A stretch of DNA of 64,000 bases from Dyella silvae (GCF_026421305.1 NZ_JAPJBQ010000010.1:33314-97313), one strand, 5' to 3'; positions 18,201 through 26,144 are shown, counted from the stretch's first letter. Translations and numbers: made by a program. Notes: generated from the sequence alone by a model not told the origin.

Positions 18201-18398
18201 CTTGGCGCGCGCACGCACACGCGTCACCAGATCGGCGGCGAGATCGATCACCTTTTCACGCTCGGCGGGCGGCAGCGTGGCCTGCGCCAGCAGATCGTTG
18301 ACCGCTTCGGTTTCGTCGCGCAGCCAGTTGGCGGTGATGCGCGCGCGTGCCGGTTCGATGCCGGTCGGCAGTTCGGGGCTGAGAATAGGCTGAGTCAC
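15243..18398 (-). CDS. putA: Bifunctional proline dehydrogenase / P5C dehydrogenase PutA
   Basis: A 1,051-residue enzyme that oxidises proline to glutamate. The N-terminal half is the FAD proline dehydrogenase barrel (for example RLVKGAYWDAEVKRAQ). The C-terminal half is the NAD+ P5C dehydrogenase with catalytic Cys839 in SAGQRCSAARVLF. The ribbon-helix-helix DNA-binding domain of enteric PutA is absent, so it is not an autorepressor and another regulator must act. The GTG at 18398 begins VTQPILSPELPTGIEPARA, the usual N-terminus in related bacteria. It lacks a good ribosome site, but the longer frame from 18509 would encode an Ala/Pro-rich tail that crosses a palindrome, so I reject it. Confidence 0.92.
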   Translation of the reverse strand: MTQPILSPELPTGIEPARARITANWLRDETEAVNDLLAQATLPPAEREKVIDLAADLVTRVRARAKDQSAVESFMRQYDLSSEEGVLLMCVAEALLRIPDKGTADKLIRDKLGDANWKKHLGQSESLFVNASTWGLMLTGKLVNLAEDTRHDFTGALRRLVGRAGEPAIRLAVRQAMRIMGHQFVMGQTISEALDRCAQKEYAVYRYSYDMLGESALTSETAERYQQDYRNAIASIGSRGPFANHTDAPSISVKLSALHPRYEVAKREIARRDLTAKLLELSQLAMKQGIALSVDAEEADRLELSLDIIGDVFAHPSLEGWNGLGIVVQAYAKRTPFVIDWLIETARASGRRWYVRLVKGAYWDAEVKRAQENGLGGYPVYTRKPNTDVSYLACARKLFDAGVELIYPQFATHNAHTIAAVYHLAQGRPYENQRLHGMGTDLYAEVIGKQNLNVPCRVYAPVGTHEDLLPYLVRRLLENGANTSFVNRVVDESLPVRELVADPCETVRSFASIPHPRIPLPVNLYGELRKNSMGVNFSNDNELKALAEAIQSKNGPWTAEPLVPGAKSTGATVQVTNPADRRQVVGSYVSADSATVDKALANAVAAHHQWDRLPAASRAAILEHAAEQLEARRGEFIALCVREAGKSLPDAIAEIREAADFLRYYATMARRLFGHPEQLPGPTGESNQLFLNGRGVFVCISPWNFPLAIFLGQVSAALAAGNSVIAKPAEQTSLIGYAAVKLLHDAGVPADVLQYLPGDGATVGAALTKDPRVAGVAFTGSTETAWAINRSLAARNAPIAALVAETGGQNAMIADSSALPEQIVKDVISSAFQSAGQRCSAARVLFVQEDIADKVCAMLAGAMAELKVGDPGQLSTDVGPVIDEDAKKILVDHAARMDKEAKKIGEVALDAGATGNGTFFAPRAYEIPGLSTLTREIFGPVLHVIRWKGDELGKVVDSINATGYGLTLGIHSRINDTVDYIQSHARVGNCYVNRNQIGAVVGVQPFGGEGLSGTGPKAGGPHYLLRFAGERTLTINTTAAGGNASLLTIGE

Positions 18399-18849
18399 AG
18401 GGTTTTTTAGCCGAAACGTTGGTGGGGCGGGGAATCGCGGGATTGTACGCGCGGGGGCTGGCGCACGCATCCGTATGGGGTGTTGCGGTGCGGCAAGGGT
18501 GCTCGCCACACATATATATGTGGGCGAGAAGCAGCGCCGGGGCGCGGGCGGGTCATCAGGGGGTGAGATGGCCGCCGGGCAGCGACATGCTGAGACGACG
18601 GTGATGACAGGGATGTGGCAAACCGTCGCACCCTGGGCGCAGGTCCGCGCGGCATCGCAAGGCGTGTGCGTTAGTGGCGGCCCAAACCCATGACGTGCAA
18701 CACAAACGCGCGTCAGTGCACCTTCGACACGCGCTCCAGCGCACGAAACTTCCTGTTCATCCCTGCTTCAAATCAAGCATCTGCGTCATTCTTGCTCATC
18801 GACGCCATCGCGGCCTATCATGCCTGCGTTCCAGGCACGCCGGGTTCTC
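18399..18849. other. Intergenic region between putA and the oxidase cluster
   Basis: 451 bp between divergent genes. The main visible element is the near-perfect palindrome at 18502-18528. Open frames here lack ribosome sites and family resemblance. Promoters for putA and for the oxidase cluster must both lie here, but I cannot place them with confidence. Confidence 0.5.
18502..18528. promoter_or_regulatory. 27-bp palindrome upstream of putA
   Basis: CTCGCCACACATAT and ATATGTGGGCGAG form an inverted repeat with one extra base around an AT-rich core, about 105 bp upstream of the putA start. Its position and symmetry suit an operator for a proline-responsive regulator or a promoter core. The factor is unknown. 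Confidence 0.5.
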
Positions 18850-19335
18850 ATGATCGTGCTTCGACCAGCTGTTGCCGGCTTGCCGTGCGTAACGATGTGG
18901 CTCAAGCCCAATCGTTCCCTCAGCCACCGCGACCTGCGTCGATTGATCGGAGTACTGGCGGCGCTGGCATTGACGACGGCCGTGCTGGGGGCGTGGCAGG
19001 GGAATGTGTTCGCTCCGCTGTTCGCACTGGTCGAGTCCTCCGCGGTGGCTTTCGCCCTAGGCGTGGCCTGGCGGGCCGGCGACCGCAGCGAGCGCATCAC
19101 CCTCGACGAATCGTCGCTGGAGGTGCAATCCCTGCCAGGTCGGCGCAGTGCGCGCTTCCAGACGTATTGGGTGCGCGTGCAGCTGCGGTCCGAAGGGGGA
19201 AGAGAACGTCTGCTGCTGGTGTCGCACGGAAGGGAGCTGGAAATCGGGGCTTTTCTCGGGGGAGAGGAGCGTGCCGAGCTGTCAAGGAAACTCGAGGTGT
19301 TGCTGATGGCACTCAACCAGAGGCAACGCAGGTAG
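18850..19335 (+). CDS. DUF2244 domain membrane protein
   Basis: A 161-residue protein (171 if the ATG at 18820 is used) with two adjacent membrane helices (IGVLAALALTTAVLGAW and FALVESSAVAFALGVAW) and a C-terminal soluble part containing SLEVQ and HGRELEIGAFLG. This is the DUF2244 pattern, a family often encoded beside cytochrome c oxidase genes with no proven function. It lies 23 bp upstream of coxB on the same strand, so it is probably the first gene of the oxidase operon. Neither candidate start has a clear ribosome site. Confidence 0.7.
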   Translation: MIVLRPAVAGLPCVTMWLKPNRSLSHRDLRRLIGVLAALALTTAVLGAWQGNVFAPLFALVESSAVAFALGVAWRAGDRSERITLDESSLEVQSLPGRRSARFQTYWVRVQLRSEGGRERLLLVSHGRELEIGAFLGGEERAELSRKLEVLLMALNQRQRR

Positions 19336-19358
19336 GTTCAACAAAGGTGCATCACGAC

Positions 19359-20309
19359 ATGACATCTGGCGGCATCAGGCCTGGCAATATCAAGCGAGCA
19401 GTGGCGGCATGCGCACTCCTCGCTCTCGCAATGTTCGGCGGCGTGGCATTCGCCAATCCGCAGCCAGGACAGTTGAACATGACGCGCGGCGTGACCACCT
19501 GGTCGGGTGAGCCGTACTTCCTCAACAACGTTGCCCTCGGCGTCTGCGTCGTCATCGGCATCCTGGTGTTTGGCGCGATGTTCATCGCCATGTTCCGCTT
19601 CCGCAAATCGCGCGGCGCGGTGGCGGAGAAGTGGTCGCACAACACCACGCTTGAAATCGTGTGGACCACCATTCCGGTGATCATCCTGATCGCTCTGGCG
19701 TATCTCGCCACTGGCGGTCTGCGCACCTTCGCCGACACCACCGGCTCCGAGATGACCGTGAAGGTCACCGGCTACCAGTGGAAGTGGCGCTATGACTACG
19801 TCGAATACAAGGGCAAGGCGATCGAGAGCGTGGGCTTCATGTCCAAGCTCGACCGCGAAAGCGACGAGACCCGCCAGCTCAATTCCGGCCTCGATCCGAA
19901 GAACGTCAAGGTCGATGGTTACAACACCTACCTGATCAACGTCGACAAGCCGCTGGTGGTGCCGGTCGGCACCAAGATCCGCTTCGTGATCACCGCGGGC
20001 GACGTGATCCACTCCTGGTGGGTGCCGGCGTTGGGCTGGAAGATGGACGCGATCCCGGGCATCGTCAACGCCACCTGGACCAACATCAACGAGCCGGGCG
20101 AATACCGCGGCCAGTGCGCCGAGCTGTGCGGCCAGGATCACGGCTTTATGCCGATCGTGGTGAAGGCCGTGCCGAAGGCCGACTTCGAGAAGTGGCTGGC
20201 CGAACAGCAAGCGCAGGCCAAGCAGCCTGAGCCGGCTGCTGCTTCCACCGCCGAAAAGCCTGCCACCGCGCAGGTCGACGCTCCCGTTTCCCAGGGCCAT
20301 CAGGGCTGA
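19359..20309 (+). CDS. coxB: Cytochrome c oxidase subunit II
   Basis: A 316-residue subunit II of the aa3 oxidase. After a signal peptide (VAFA) come two membrane helices and a periplasmic cupredoxin domain. The binuclear copper A site is intact: Cys253, Cys257, His261 and Met264 in CAELCGQDHGFM, with the upstream histidine in VIHSWWVP. A ~35-residue Ala/Pro/Glu-rich tail follows, without a fused heme c domain, so electrons come from a separate cytochrome c. The ATG at 19359 has AAGG 11-12 bases upstream; longer frames overlap the preceding gene. Confidence 0.93.
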   Translation: MTSGGIRPGNIKRAVAACALLALAMFGGVAFANPQPGQLNMTRGVTTWSGEPYFLNNVALGVCVVIGILVFGAMFIAMFRFRKSRGAVAEKWSHNTTLEIVWTTIPVIILIALAYLATGGLRTFADTTGSEMTVKVTGYQWKWRYDYVEYKGKAIESVGFMSKLDRESDETRQLNSGLDPKNVKVDGYNTYLINVDKPLVVPVGTKIRFVITAGDVIHSWWVPALGWKMDAIPGIVNATWTNINEPGEYRGQCAELCGQDHGFMPIVVKAVPKADFEKWLAEQQAQAKQPEPAAASTAEKPATAQVDAPVSQGHQG

Positions 20310-20358
20310 TCTTTCAGCTCATCCAAACGTTTCCGCTTTTAGGTAGAGGTGTAAGGTT

Positions 20359-21975
20359 ATGGCCCACGACGCCACGCACGATCACCACGACGATCATCAC
20401 GGCGCGCCCAAAAACTTCTTCGTGCGTTGGTGCATGTCCACCAACCACAAGGACATCGGCACGCTGTATCTGGTGTTCTCGCTCCTGATGTTCTTCATTG
20501 GCGGCAGCTTCGCGATGGTGATTCGCGCTGAGCTGTTCAAGCCCGGTCTGCAGCTGGTGCAGCCGTACTTCTTCAACGAAATGACCACGATGCATGCGCT
20601 GGTCATGATCTTCGGCGCGGTGATGCCGGCCTTCGTGGGCCTGGGCAACTGGATGATCCCGCTGATGATCGGTGCGCCGGATATGGCGTTGCCGCGCATG
20701 AACAATCTGTCGTTCTGGATTCTGCCGTTCGCCTTCGCGCTGCTGCTGTCTACGCTGTTCCTTCCGGGCGGTGGCCCTGCCGGTGGCTGGACCATGTATC
20801 CGCCGCTGTCGCTGCAGGGTGATTCGGTGGCGTACCTGGTGTTCGCGGTGCACTTGATGGGTATCAGCTCCATCATGGGCGCGATCAACATCATCGCCAC
20901 CATCCTCAACATGCGCGCGCCGGGCATGGATCTGCTGAAGATGCCGGTATTCGTGTGGAGCTGGCTGATCACGGCGTTCCTGCTGATCGCAGTGATGCCG
21001 GTGCTGGCAGGTGCGGTGACCATGCTGCTCACCGACAAGTACTTCGGCACCAGCTTCTTCAATGCCGCGGGCGGTGGCGACCCGGTGCTGTTCCAGCACA
21101 TCTTCTGGTTCTTCGGTCACCCCGAGGTCTACATCATGATCCTGCCGGCCTTTGGCCTGGTGTCTGAGATCATCCCGACCTTCGCGCGCAAGCCGATCTT
21201 TGGTTACAAGGCGATGGTGTTCGCCATCGCGTCGATCGCCTTCCTCTCGTTCATCGTGTGGGCGCACCACATGTTTGCGGTGGGTCTGCCACTGGGCGGC
21301 GAAATCTTCTTCATGTACGCCACCATGCTGATCGCGGTGCCGACGGGCGTGAAGGTGTTCAACTGGGTCAGCACCATGTGGGGCGGCTCGATGACGTTCG
21401 AAACGCCGATGCTGTTTGCCATCGCGTTCGTCATCCTGTTCACCATCGGTGGTTTCTCGGGCCTGATGCTGGCGCTGGCGCCGGCTGACTTCCAGTACCA
21501 CGACACCTACTTCGTGGTGGCGCACTTCCACTACGTGCTGGTGACCGGTGCGATCTTCGCCATCATCGCGGCCACGTATTACTGGCTGCCGAAGTGGACC
21601 GGTCACATGTATTCGGAAACGTGGGGCAAGATCCACTTCTGGAACAGCGTGATCTGGGTGAACGTGTTGTTCTTCCCGCAGCACTTCCTGGGCCTGGCCG
21701 GCATGCCGCGCCGTATCCCGGATTACAACGTCGCGTTCGCCAACTTCAACATGATCAGTTCGATCGGCGGCTTCCTGTTCGGCGCCTCGCAGCTGATCTT
21801 TGTGGGCGTTGTGCTGCACTGCGTGTTCTTCTCCAAGAAGAAGGCACCGGATCGCGTGTGGGAAGGTGCCAAGGGTCTGGAGTGGACTGTGCCGTCGCCG
21901 GCGCCGTACCACACCTTCGAGCTGCCGCCGGTGATTCACGACGACGAGCTGGCTCACGGTCACATCGAAGATTGA
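20359..21975 (+). CDS. ctaD: Cytochrome c oxidase subunit I
   Basis: A 538-residue catalytic subunit with twelve membrane helices. Visible ligands include the early heme a histidine in MTTMHALVMIFG, the FGHPEVYIMILP motif with the copper B histidine and its cross-linked tyrosine, the HH pair in WAHHMFAVG, and the HFHYVL heme a/a3 ligands. The GHPEV glutamate marks a type A1 proton-pumping enzyme. The His-rich N-terminus (HDATHDHHDDHHG) is an uncommon local feature. GAGGTG precedes the ATG. It is co-directional with coxB, 49 bp downstream. Confidence 0.95.
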   Translation: MAHDATHDHHDDHHGAPKNFFVRWCMSTNHKDIGTLYLVFSLLMFFIGGSFAMVIRAELFKPGLQLVQPYFFNEMTTMHALVMIFGAVMPAFVGLGNWMIPLMIGAPDMALPRMNNLSFWILPFAFALLLSTLFLPGGGPAGGWTMYPPLSLQGDSVAYLVFAVHLMGISSIMGAINIIATILNMRAPGMDLLKMPVFVWSWLITAFLLIAVMPVLAGAVTMLLTDKYFGTSFFNAAGGGDPVLFQHIFWFFGHPEVYIMILPAFGLVSEIIPTFARKPIFGYKAMVFAIASIAFLSFIVWAHHMFAVGLPLGGEIFFMYATMLIAVPTGVKVFNWVSTMWGGSMTFETPMLFAIAFVILFTIGGFSGLMLALAPADFQYHDTYFVVAHFHYVLVTGAIFAIIAATYYWLPKWTGHMYSETWGKIHFWNSVIWVNVLFFPQHFLGLAGMPRRIPDYNVAFANFNMISSIGGFLFGASQLIFVGVVLHCVFFSKKKAPDRVWEGAKGLEWTVPSPAPYHTFELPPVIHDDELAHGHIED

Positions 21976-22025
21976 TGTCGTAGTTCGCTCCGGCCTCGCG
22001 CCGGAGCGAGTAGGAAGCGAAAGAG

Positions 22026-22157
22026 ATGAACCAGCCATCCAAGGCAGTGATCGAGGAAACGCGCAGGAAGGGTGTGCGACGCACCGTAACGGTGTTCGGC
22101 GCCATCGCCATCGCGATCTTTCTGCTCTCGCTGCTGCAGGGGCTGAAGTACTCCTGA
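22026..22157 (+). CDS. 43-residue single-membrane-helix protein in the oxidase cluster
   Basis: A very short gene between ctaD and coxC encoding a positively charged N-terminus (ETRRKGVRRT) and one helix (VFGAIAIAIFLLSLLQGL). GCGAAAGAG precedes the ATG. Position, size and topology resemble the cytochrome oxidase small assembly proteins found between ctaD and ctaG in other proteobacteria. Here it occupies the slot where cox11/ctaG is usually found, and no cox11 follows. Homology is judged by topology only. Confidence 0.7.
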   Translation: MNQPSKAVIEETRRKGVRRTVTVFGAIAIAIFLLSLLQGLKYS

Positions 22158-22263
22158 CGCGAGCCTGCCGTATTCCTTCGTTGCGCGGATGACGTGCAGC
22201 GGATTCAACTCCCGCGATGAGCGGGGGCGGAAGTAAACAAGAGCATTCCACGGGGATCTCACC

Positions 22264-23151
22264 ATGGGTCAGCAGCAAGGCGCTTATTTCGTTCCGACCA
22301 AGAGCTCATGGCCGATCGTGGCCGCGGTCGTCATGTTCGTCACCGTGTTCGGTGCCGCGCACTGGCTGAATGCCCCGCCGGGCGAAGCGAGCTTCGGCAA
22401 GACCGTGCTTACGGTGGGCTTCGTCGGCATCTTGCTGATGTTCTTCGGCTGGTTCCGTTCGGTGATCCGCGAGTCGCTGGCCGGCAGCTACAACAGCCAG
22501 GTGGACCGCTCGTTCCGCATGGGCATGATGTGGTTCATCTTCTCCGAGGTGATGTTCTTCGGTGCCTTCTTCGGCGCACTGTTCTACGCCCGCATGTTCG
22601 CGGTGCCGTGGCTGGGCGGCGAAGGTCACGGCGTGCTGACCCATCAGTTCCTGTGGAACGACTACGCGGCCTCGTGGGGCGCTAGTGGCGGTAATGGCCC
22701 GGCCCGCGTCGGCGGCGATTTCCAGACGGTGGCGCCGTGGGGCCTGCCGCTGCTCAATACGCTGATCCTGCTTTCGTCCAGCGTTACCGTGACCATCGCG
22801 CACCATGCGCTGAAGGTGGGTCATCGTGGCAAGATTCTGTTGTTCCTCGGCCTTACCGTGCTGCTGGGCGCGACCTTCTTGTACTTCCAGGCACACGAGT
22901 ACATGGAGGCGTACAAGGAGCTCAACCTGACCCTGCAGAGCGGCGTTTACGGTTCGACCTTCTTCATGCTCACCGGCTTCCACGGCATGCACGTGACGCT
23001 GGGCACGATCATGCTGGCCATCATCTGGCTGCGCGTGGCCAAGGGCCATTTCACCAAGGACCACCACTTCGCGTTCGAAGCGGTGGCCTGGTACTGGCAC
23101 TTCGTTGACGTGGTGTGGCTGGGCCTGTTCATGTTCGTCTACATCCTCTGA
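22264..23151 (+). CDS. coxC: Cytochrome c oxidase subunit III
   Basis: A 295-residue subunit III with about seven membrane helices. Recognisable family stretches are MMWFIFSEVMFFGAFFGALFYAR, HEYMEAY, GSTFFMLTGFHGMHVTLGT and the C-terminal AWYWHFVDVVWLGLFMFVYIL. It stabilises subunit I and supports sustained proton pumping. ATG at 22264 follows an ACGGGGATCTCACC leader. A terminator follows 20 bp after the stop, so the structural subunits end here. Confidence 0.95.
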   Translation: MGQQQGAYFVPTKSSWPIVAAVVMFVTVFGAAHWLNAPPGEASFGKTVLTVGFVGILLMFFGWFRSVIRESLAGSYNSQVDRSFRMGMMWFIFSEVMFFGAFFGALFYARMFAVPWLGGEGHGVLTHQFLWNDYAASWGASGGNGPARVGGDFQTVAPWGLPLLNTLILLSSSVTVTIAHHALKVGHRGKILLFLGLTVLLGATFLYFQAHEYMEAYKELNLTLQSGVYGSTFFMLTGFHGMHVTLGTIMLAIIWLRVAKGHFTKDHHFAFEAVAWYWHFVDVVWLGLFMFVYIL

Positions 23152-23170
23152 GGCGCTATCGCGTCGCAGC

Positions 23171-23199
23171 AAAAAGCCCGCCTTTTGGCGGGCTTTTTG
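23171..23199 (+). terminator. Rho-independent terminator after coxC
   Basis: AAAAAGCCCGCC / GGCGGGCTTTTT stem with a four-base loop and a T run. The symmetric A and T runs allow bidirectional use, which fits the opposite-strand DUF2909 gene beyond it. Confidence 0.95.
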
Positions 23200-23214
23200 T
23201 TGGGTTTGGCCAAT

Positions 23215-23304
23215 CCTCTGCGGGAGCGCACCCTGTGCGCGACTGTGGCGTTGCGGTGTACCGCTCCGATGGGTCGTCGCGCACCGGGTGCGTTCTCACA
23301 GAGG
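23215..23304. repeat. GGAGCGCAC-type REP palindrome
   Basis: Imperfect inverted arms CCTCTGCGGGAGCGCACCC and GGGTGCGTTCTCACAGAGG lie between coxC and the DUF2909 gene. It is related to 4106-4179 and 44864-44923. Confidence 0.8.
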
Positions 23305-23396
23305 TGTCGAGCCGTGAAAGCAAAGGCCCGCCAGTGGGCGGGCCTTTGGTGAACCGGATGCCGCAGCGAAGCGCCGGCGGCGGCGGGACGCTACAA

Positions 23397-23612
23397 TTAC
23401 TGGCCCACGCCGTGCGGGTGAAGCCAGCCCATCCAGATGCCAAGGACGACCATCAGGATGAGCAGCACCGATAATCCGATGCGGCGCGTCAACGCCCACA
23501 CCGTGCGCTTGCTGCCTTCCTTGTCGGTCATCATGAAGTACAGGGCCTGACCAAGATTGAACAGCACCACCAGCAGCAGGATCACCAGCGCATATTTGTA
23601 GATGGTTTCCAC
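23397..23612 (-). CDS. DUF2909 family twin-transmembrane protein
   Basis: A 71-residue protein with two membrane helices around a charged loop (YFMMTDKEGSKRTVWALTRRIGLS), which is the DUF2909 signature. Such genes sit beside cytochrome oxidase genes in many proteobacteria and are presumed to act in oxidase assembly or stability. The GTG at 23612 (VETIYKYALVILLL) is chosen because it starts just before the first helix; the longer frame from 23693 overlaps the SURF1 start. It is encoded opposite to all other oxidase genes, sharing a short upstream region with SURF1. Confidence 0.75.
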   Translation of the reverse strand: METIYKYALVILLLVVLFNLGQALYFMMTDKEGSKRTVWALTRRIGLSVLLILMVVLGIWMGWLHPHGVGQ

Positions 23613-23671
23613 GTGATAGGTCCCGACGTTTTTGACATCCGCAGTATAGCGGCCGTGCGTGGTGCCACTGC

Positions 23672-24412
23672 GTGAAGTGGCTGCGCCGCCCATCCTGGTT
23701 CGCGCTGCTGCTGACAGTGGCCGGCGCCTTGTTGTTCATACGTTTAGGCGTGTGGCAGCTGCATCGCGCGGACGAGAAGGAAGCCATTCTGCGACGGTAT
23801 GCCGCGGCAGAAACCGCAGCGCCGCGCGACTTTGCCGCAGTGGCCGCAAAGCCCCCCGTGGACAGCTATGCGCGTGTAAAAGTGCAGGGCGAATACATCG
23901 CCGATCGCCTCTACTTGCTCGACAACCCAAGGCACGACCAGCGCGGCGGCGTGGAAGTCTATGTGCCTTTCCGTCCGCAAGGCGGCGATCGTCTGTTGAT
24001 GGTGGATCTCGGTTTCCTGCCGGGCAACGGCACGCACGAACCGCCGCAGCTGCCGGCGTTACCCACGGGTGCGCAGTGGCTGCAGGGCTTGTACATGCCG
24101 CCACCGGGCGTGGGATTTGAGATGGGCGGCGATGCGCTGGCCCGGCAAACGCGCTGGCCCAAGACCACGGTCTATTTCGACCTGCCGCAAGTCGCTGCCG
24201 ATCTGCGTAGTGCGGTGTATCCCCAAGTGCTTGCGCTGGACGACGACCCCGCTGCCATCTACGTGCGCGAACACACCATCGATTTTTCCGCGATGCCACC
24301 GGCGCGTCATCGCGCCTATGCCTTTCAGTGGTTCACCTTCGCCGTTGCGGCCGTGGTGATTCTGCTGGTGCTGCATCGCCGCCGCCCCATGAAACCGTCG
24401 GACCGCTCATGA
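23672..24412 (+). CDS. SURF1 family cytochrome oxidase assembly protein
   Basis: A 246-residue protein with one membrane helix at each end and a periplasmic domain between. Conserved features include FIRLGVWQLHRADEKEAIL near the N-terminus, VKVQGEY and YAFQWFTFAVAAVVILLVL at the end. SURF1/Shy1 proteins help insert heme a into subunit I. The start is GTG at 23672. The stop overlaps the next start as ATGA, so translation is coupled to the Sco-like gene. Confidence 0.85.
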   Translation: MKWLRRPSWFALLLTVAGALLFIRLGVWQLHRADEKEAILRRYAAAETAAPRDFAAVAAKPPVDSYARVKVQGEYIADRLYLLDNPRHDQRGGVEVYVPFRPQGGDRLLMVDLGFLPGNGTHEPPQLPALPTGAQWLQGLYMPPPGVGFEMGGDALARQTRWPKTTVYFDLPQVAADLRSAVYPQVLALDDDPAAIYVREHTIDFSAMPPARHRAYAFQWFTFAVAAVVILLVLHRRRPMKPSDRS

Positions 24413-24978
24413 CCCAGCCTGCTACTGCCACGCTCCGCGCCAGCCGTCTGAAACTGTTGTTGATCATGCTGGTGTTTGCCGCACCCATCGTTGGCGCGGG
24501 CCTGCTCACGCTGAGCGGTTGGCAGCCGAGCGGCAAGGCGTTTGGCGAATCCATTTCGCCCCAGCGCAATTTTGTCGCCGAGCAACTTCGCATTTCGCTC
24601 GCCGATGGCAAGACGTGGGCCTGGCGTGCCGAGGAGCCACAACTCACCCTTGTGGCACTGGCAGGCCCGGATTGCGGCAGGCAGTGTGTGGACACGCTTA
24701 CCAAGATGGCCGCCGCGCGCATCACACTCAATCGCAATGCGCCGCGGCTGCGCCTGCTGTATGTCGGCACGCCGCCGGCGGATGCGGCTGCCAGCGGCAT
24801 GACCAACTACTGGGTGGTGGGCAAGGACGAGCATGATGCGCTGGCAGCGTTTCGTCCGGCCACGCCCGACAGCGTGAGTGCGCTGCTGGTCGAGTCGGAC
24901 GGCACGGCGTTGTCGTTGTATCCCGCCGGTTTCGATCCTTCCGGCTTGCGAAAGGATCTGCAGAAGGTGATCCGTTGA
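24409..24978 (+). CDS. Sco-like thioredoxin-fold membrane-anchored protein
   Basis: A 189-residue protein with an N-terminal membrane anchor (LLLIMLVFAAPIVGAGLLTL) and a periplasmic domain. LVALAGPDCGRQCVDTL carries a CxxxC pair (Cys89, Cys93) in the place where Sco copper chaperones have CPDVC. The fold-like order (TLVAL strand, CxxxC, LRLLYVGTPP strand, SALLVESDG) fits a Sco/thioredoxin domain. I cannot see the distal copper-ligand histidine of true Sco proteins. It overlaps SURF1 by four bases and ctaA by one, placing it in oxidase assembly. Its exact role is inferred. Confidence 0.6.
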   Translation: MTQPATATLRASRLKLLLIMLVFAAPIVGAGLLTLSGWQPSGKAFGESISPQRNFVAEQLRISLADGKTWAWRAEEPQLTLVALAGPDCGRQCVDTLTKMAAARITLNRNAPRLRLLYVGTPPADAAASGMTNYWVVGKDEHDALAAFRPATPDSVSALLVESDGTALSLYPAGFDPSGLRKDLQKVIR

Positions 24979-26144
24979 TGACCGCCCGTTCTATCAGGAT
25001 GCTGCGTGGCCTGGCGCTGCTCGCTGCGGTGTTCGCCTTTGGCGTGGTGATGTTCGGTGCGTTCGTGCGTCTTTCCAACGCGGGCCTTTCCTGCCCGGAT
25101 TGGCCGACCTGCTATGGCAAGGCGACGTGGCCGGAACATCAGCACGACATTGCTCAGGCGAATCAGGCGTTTCCGGATCGCCCGTACGAAACACACAAAG
25201 CCTGGCGCGAACAGGTGCATCGCTTCCTGGCGGGCACGCTGGGGACGCTGGTATTTGCCCTGGCTTTGCTCGCGAGTTGGCGACGGCCGTGGGCACGTTA
25301 TGCGGTGATTGCCGGTGCGATTTTTGCGGCGGTAGGCGTGGGGATGTACATCAAGGGTGAGCATCACTGGTCGTTGTTGCTCTCGCTGCTTGCTATCGGA
25401 TTGCCGCTCTTCGCGGCGGCCGGGCTCAATCGCCCGGGTGCCTGGCGCATCAGCGTGCTGGCGCTTGCCGTCGTGGTGTTCCAGGCCATGCTCGGCATGT
25501 GGACGGTCACGCTGCTGCTTAAGCCCATCGTAGTGATGGGACATCTGATGGGCGGTATCACGACGTTCGCCCTGTTGGCTTACGCTGCGCTGCGTTTTGC
25601 CGGCATCGGCGCGCGCGACGACAGCTATGCCGGCGTGCGCAAGGCCGTGGTACTCGGTATCGCGCTGCTGCTGGCGCAGATTGCGCTCGGCGGCTGGACA
25701 TCGTCCAACTACGCAGCACTGGCCTGCGGCACCGACTTTCCCAAGTGTCTCGGACAGTGGGTGCCGCCGACTGATTTCCGCGAAGGCTTTGTGCTGTGGC
25801 GTGGCATCGGCGTGAACTACGAGGGCGGCGTGCTCGACATGGCCGCGCGCAGCGCCATACAGATCGCCCACCGCATCGGCGCGCTGGTGGTGTTCTGCTA
25901 TCTGGCCTGGCTTTCGCTGCGACTCTCCCGCAGTCGCCTGCGCGCGCAGGCGCTCGCCATTGCCGTGGTGCTGGTGGCTCAGGTCATGCTGGGTATCAGC
26001 AACGTGCATTTCGGCCTGCCGCTGCCGGTGGCGACGCTGCACAATGGGGGCGCTGCGCTGCTGCTGTTTACCCTGCTGGCCGCGTTGGCGCGCACGCAGA
26101 AGCGTCATGAAGACGCGATGTTTCTTTCCTACGGACACCGATGA
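24978..26144 (+). CDS. ctaA: Heme A synthase (COX15/CtaA)
   Basis: A 388-residue protein with eight membrane segments that oxidises heme O to heme A. Characteristic features are [23 protein letters not shown] near the N-terminus, [19 protein letters not shown] with conserved histidines, [16 protein letters not shown], and the second-half [14 protein letters not shown] and [13 protein letters not shown] stretches. Its ATG overlaps the previous stop (TGATG). Its own stop overlaps the ctaB start by four bases, so the assembly genes form one translationally coupled operon. Confidence 0.93.
   Translation: MTARSIRMLRGLALLAAVFAFGVVMFGAFVRLSNAGLSCPDWPTCYGKATWPEHQHDIAQANQAFPDRPYETHKAWREQVHRFLAGTLGTLVFALALLASWRRPWARYAVIAGAIFAAVGVGMYIKGEHHWSLLLSLLAIGLPLFAAAGLNRPGAWRISVLALAVVVFQAMLGMWTVTLLLKPIVVMGHLMGGITTFALLAYAALRFAGIGARDDSYAGVRKAVVLGIALLLAQIALGGWTSSNYAALACGTDFPKCLGQWVPPTDFREGFVLWRGIGVNYEGGVLDMAARSAIQIAHRIGALVVFCYLAWLSLRLSRSRLRAQALAIAVVLVAQVMLGISNVHFGLPLPVATLHNGGAALLLFTLLAALARTQKRHEDAMFLSYGHR

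Noticed and set aside
15177..18410. 1,077-residue plus-strand open frame opposite putA
   Set aside because: It is antisense to a full-length, motif-complete PutA. The product is Arg/His/Ala-rich and without recognisable domains.
18399..18509. N-terminal extension of PutA to the ATG at 18509
   Set aside because: The extra 37 residues are Ala/Pro/Arg-rich, unlike PutA N-termini, and the ATG lies inside the palindrome at 18502-18528.
20314..22278. 654-residue minus-strand frame opposite ctaD
   Set aside because: A shadow of the conserved oxidase subunit gene, with extreme His/Arg/Glu composition and no start context.
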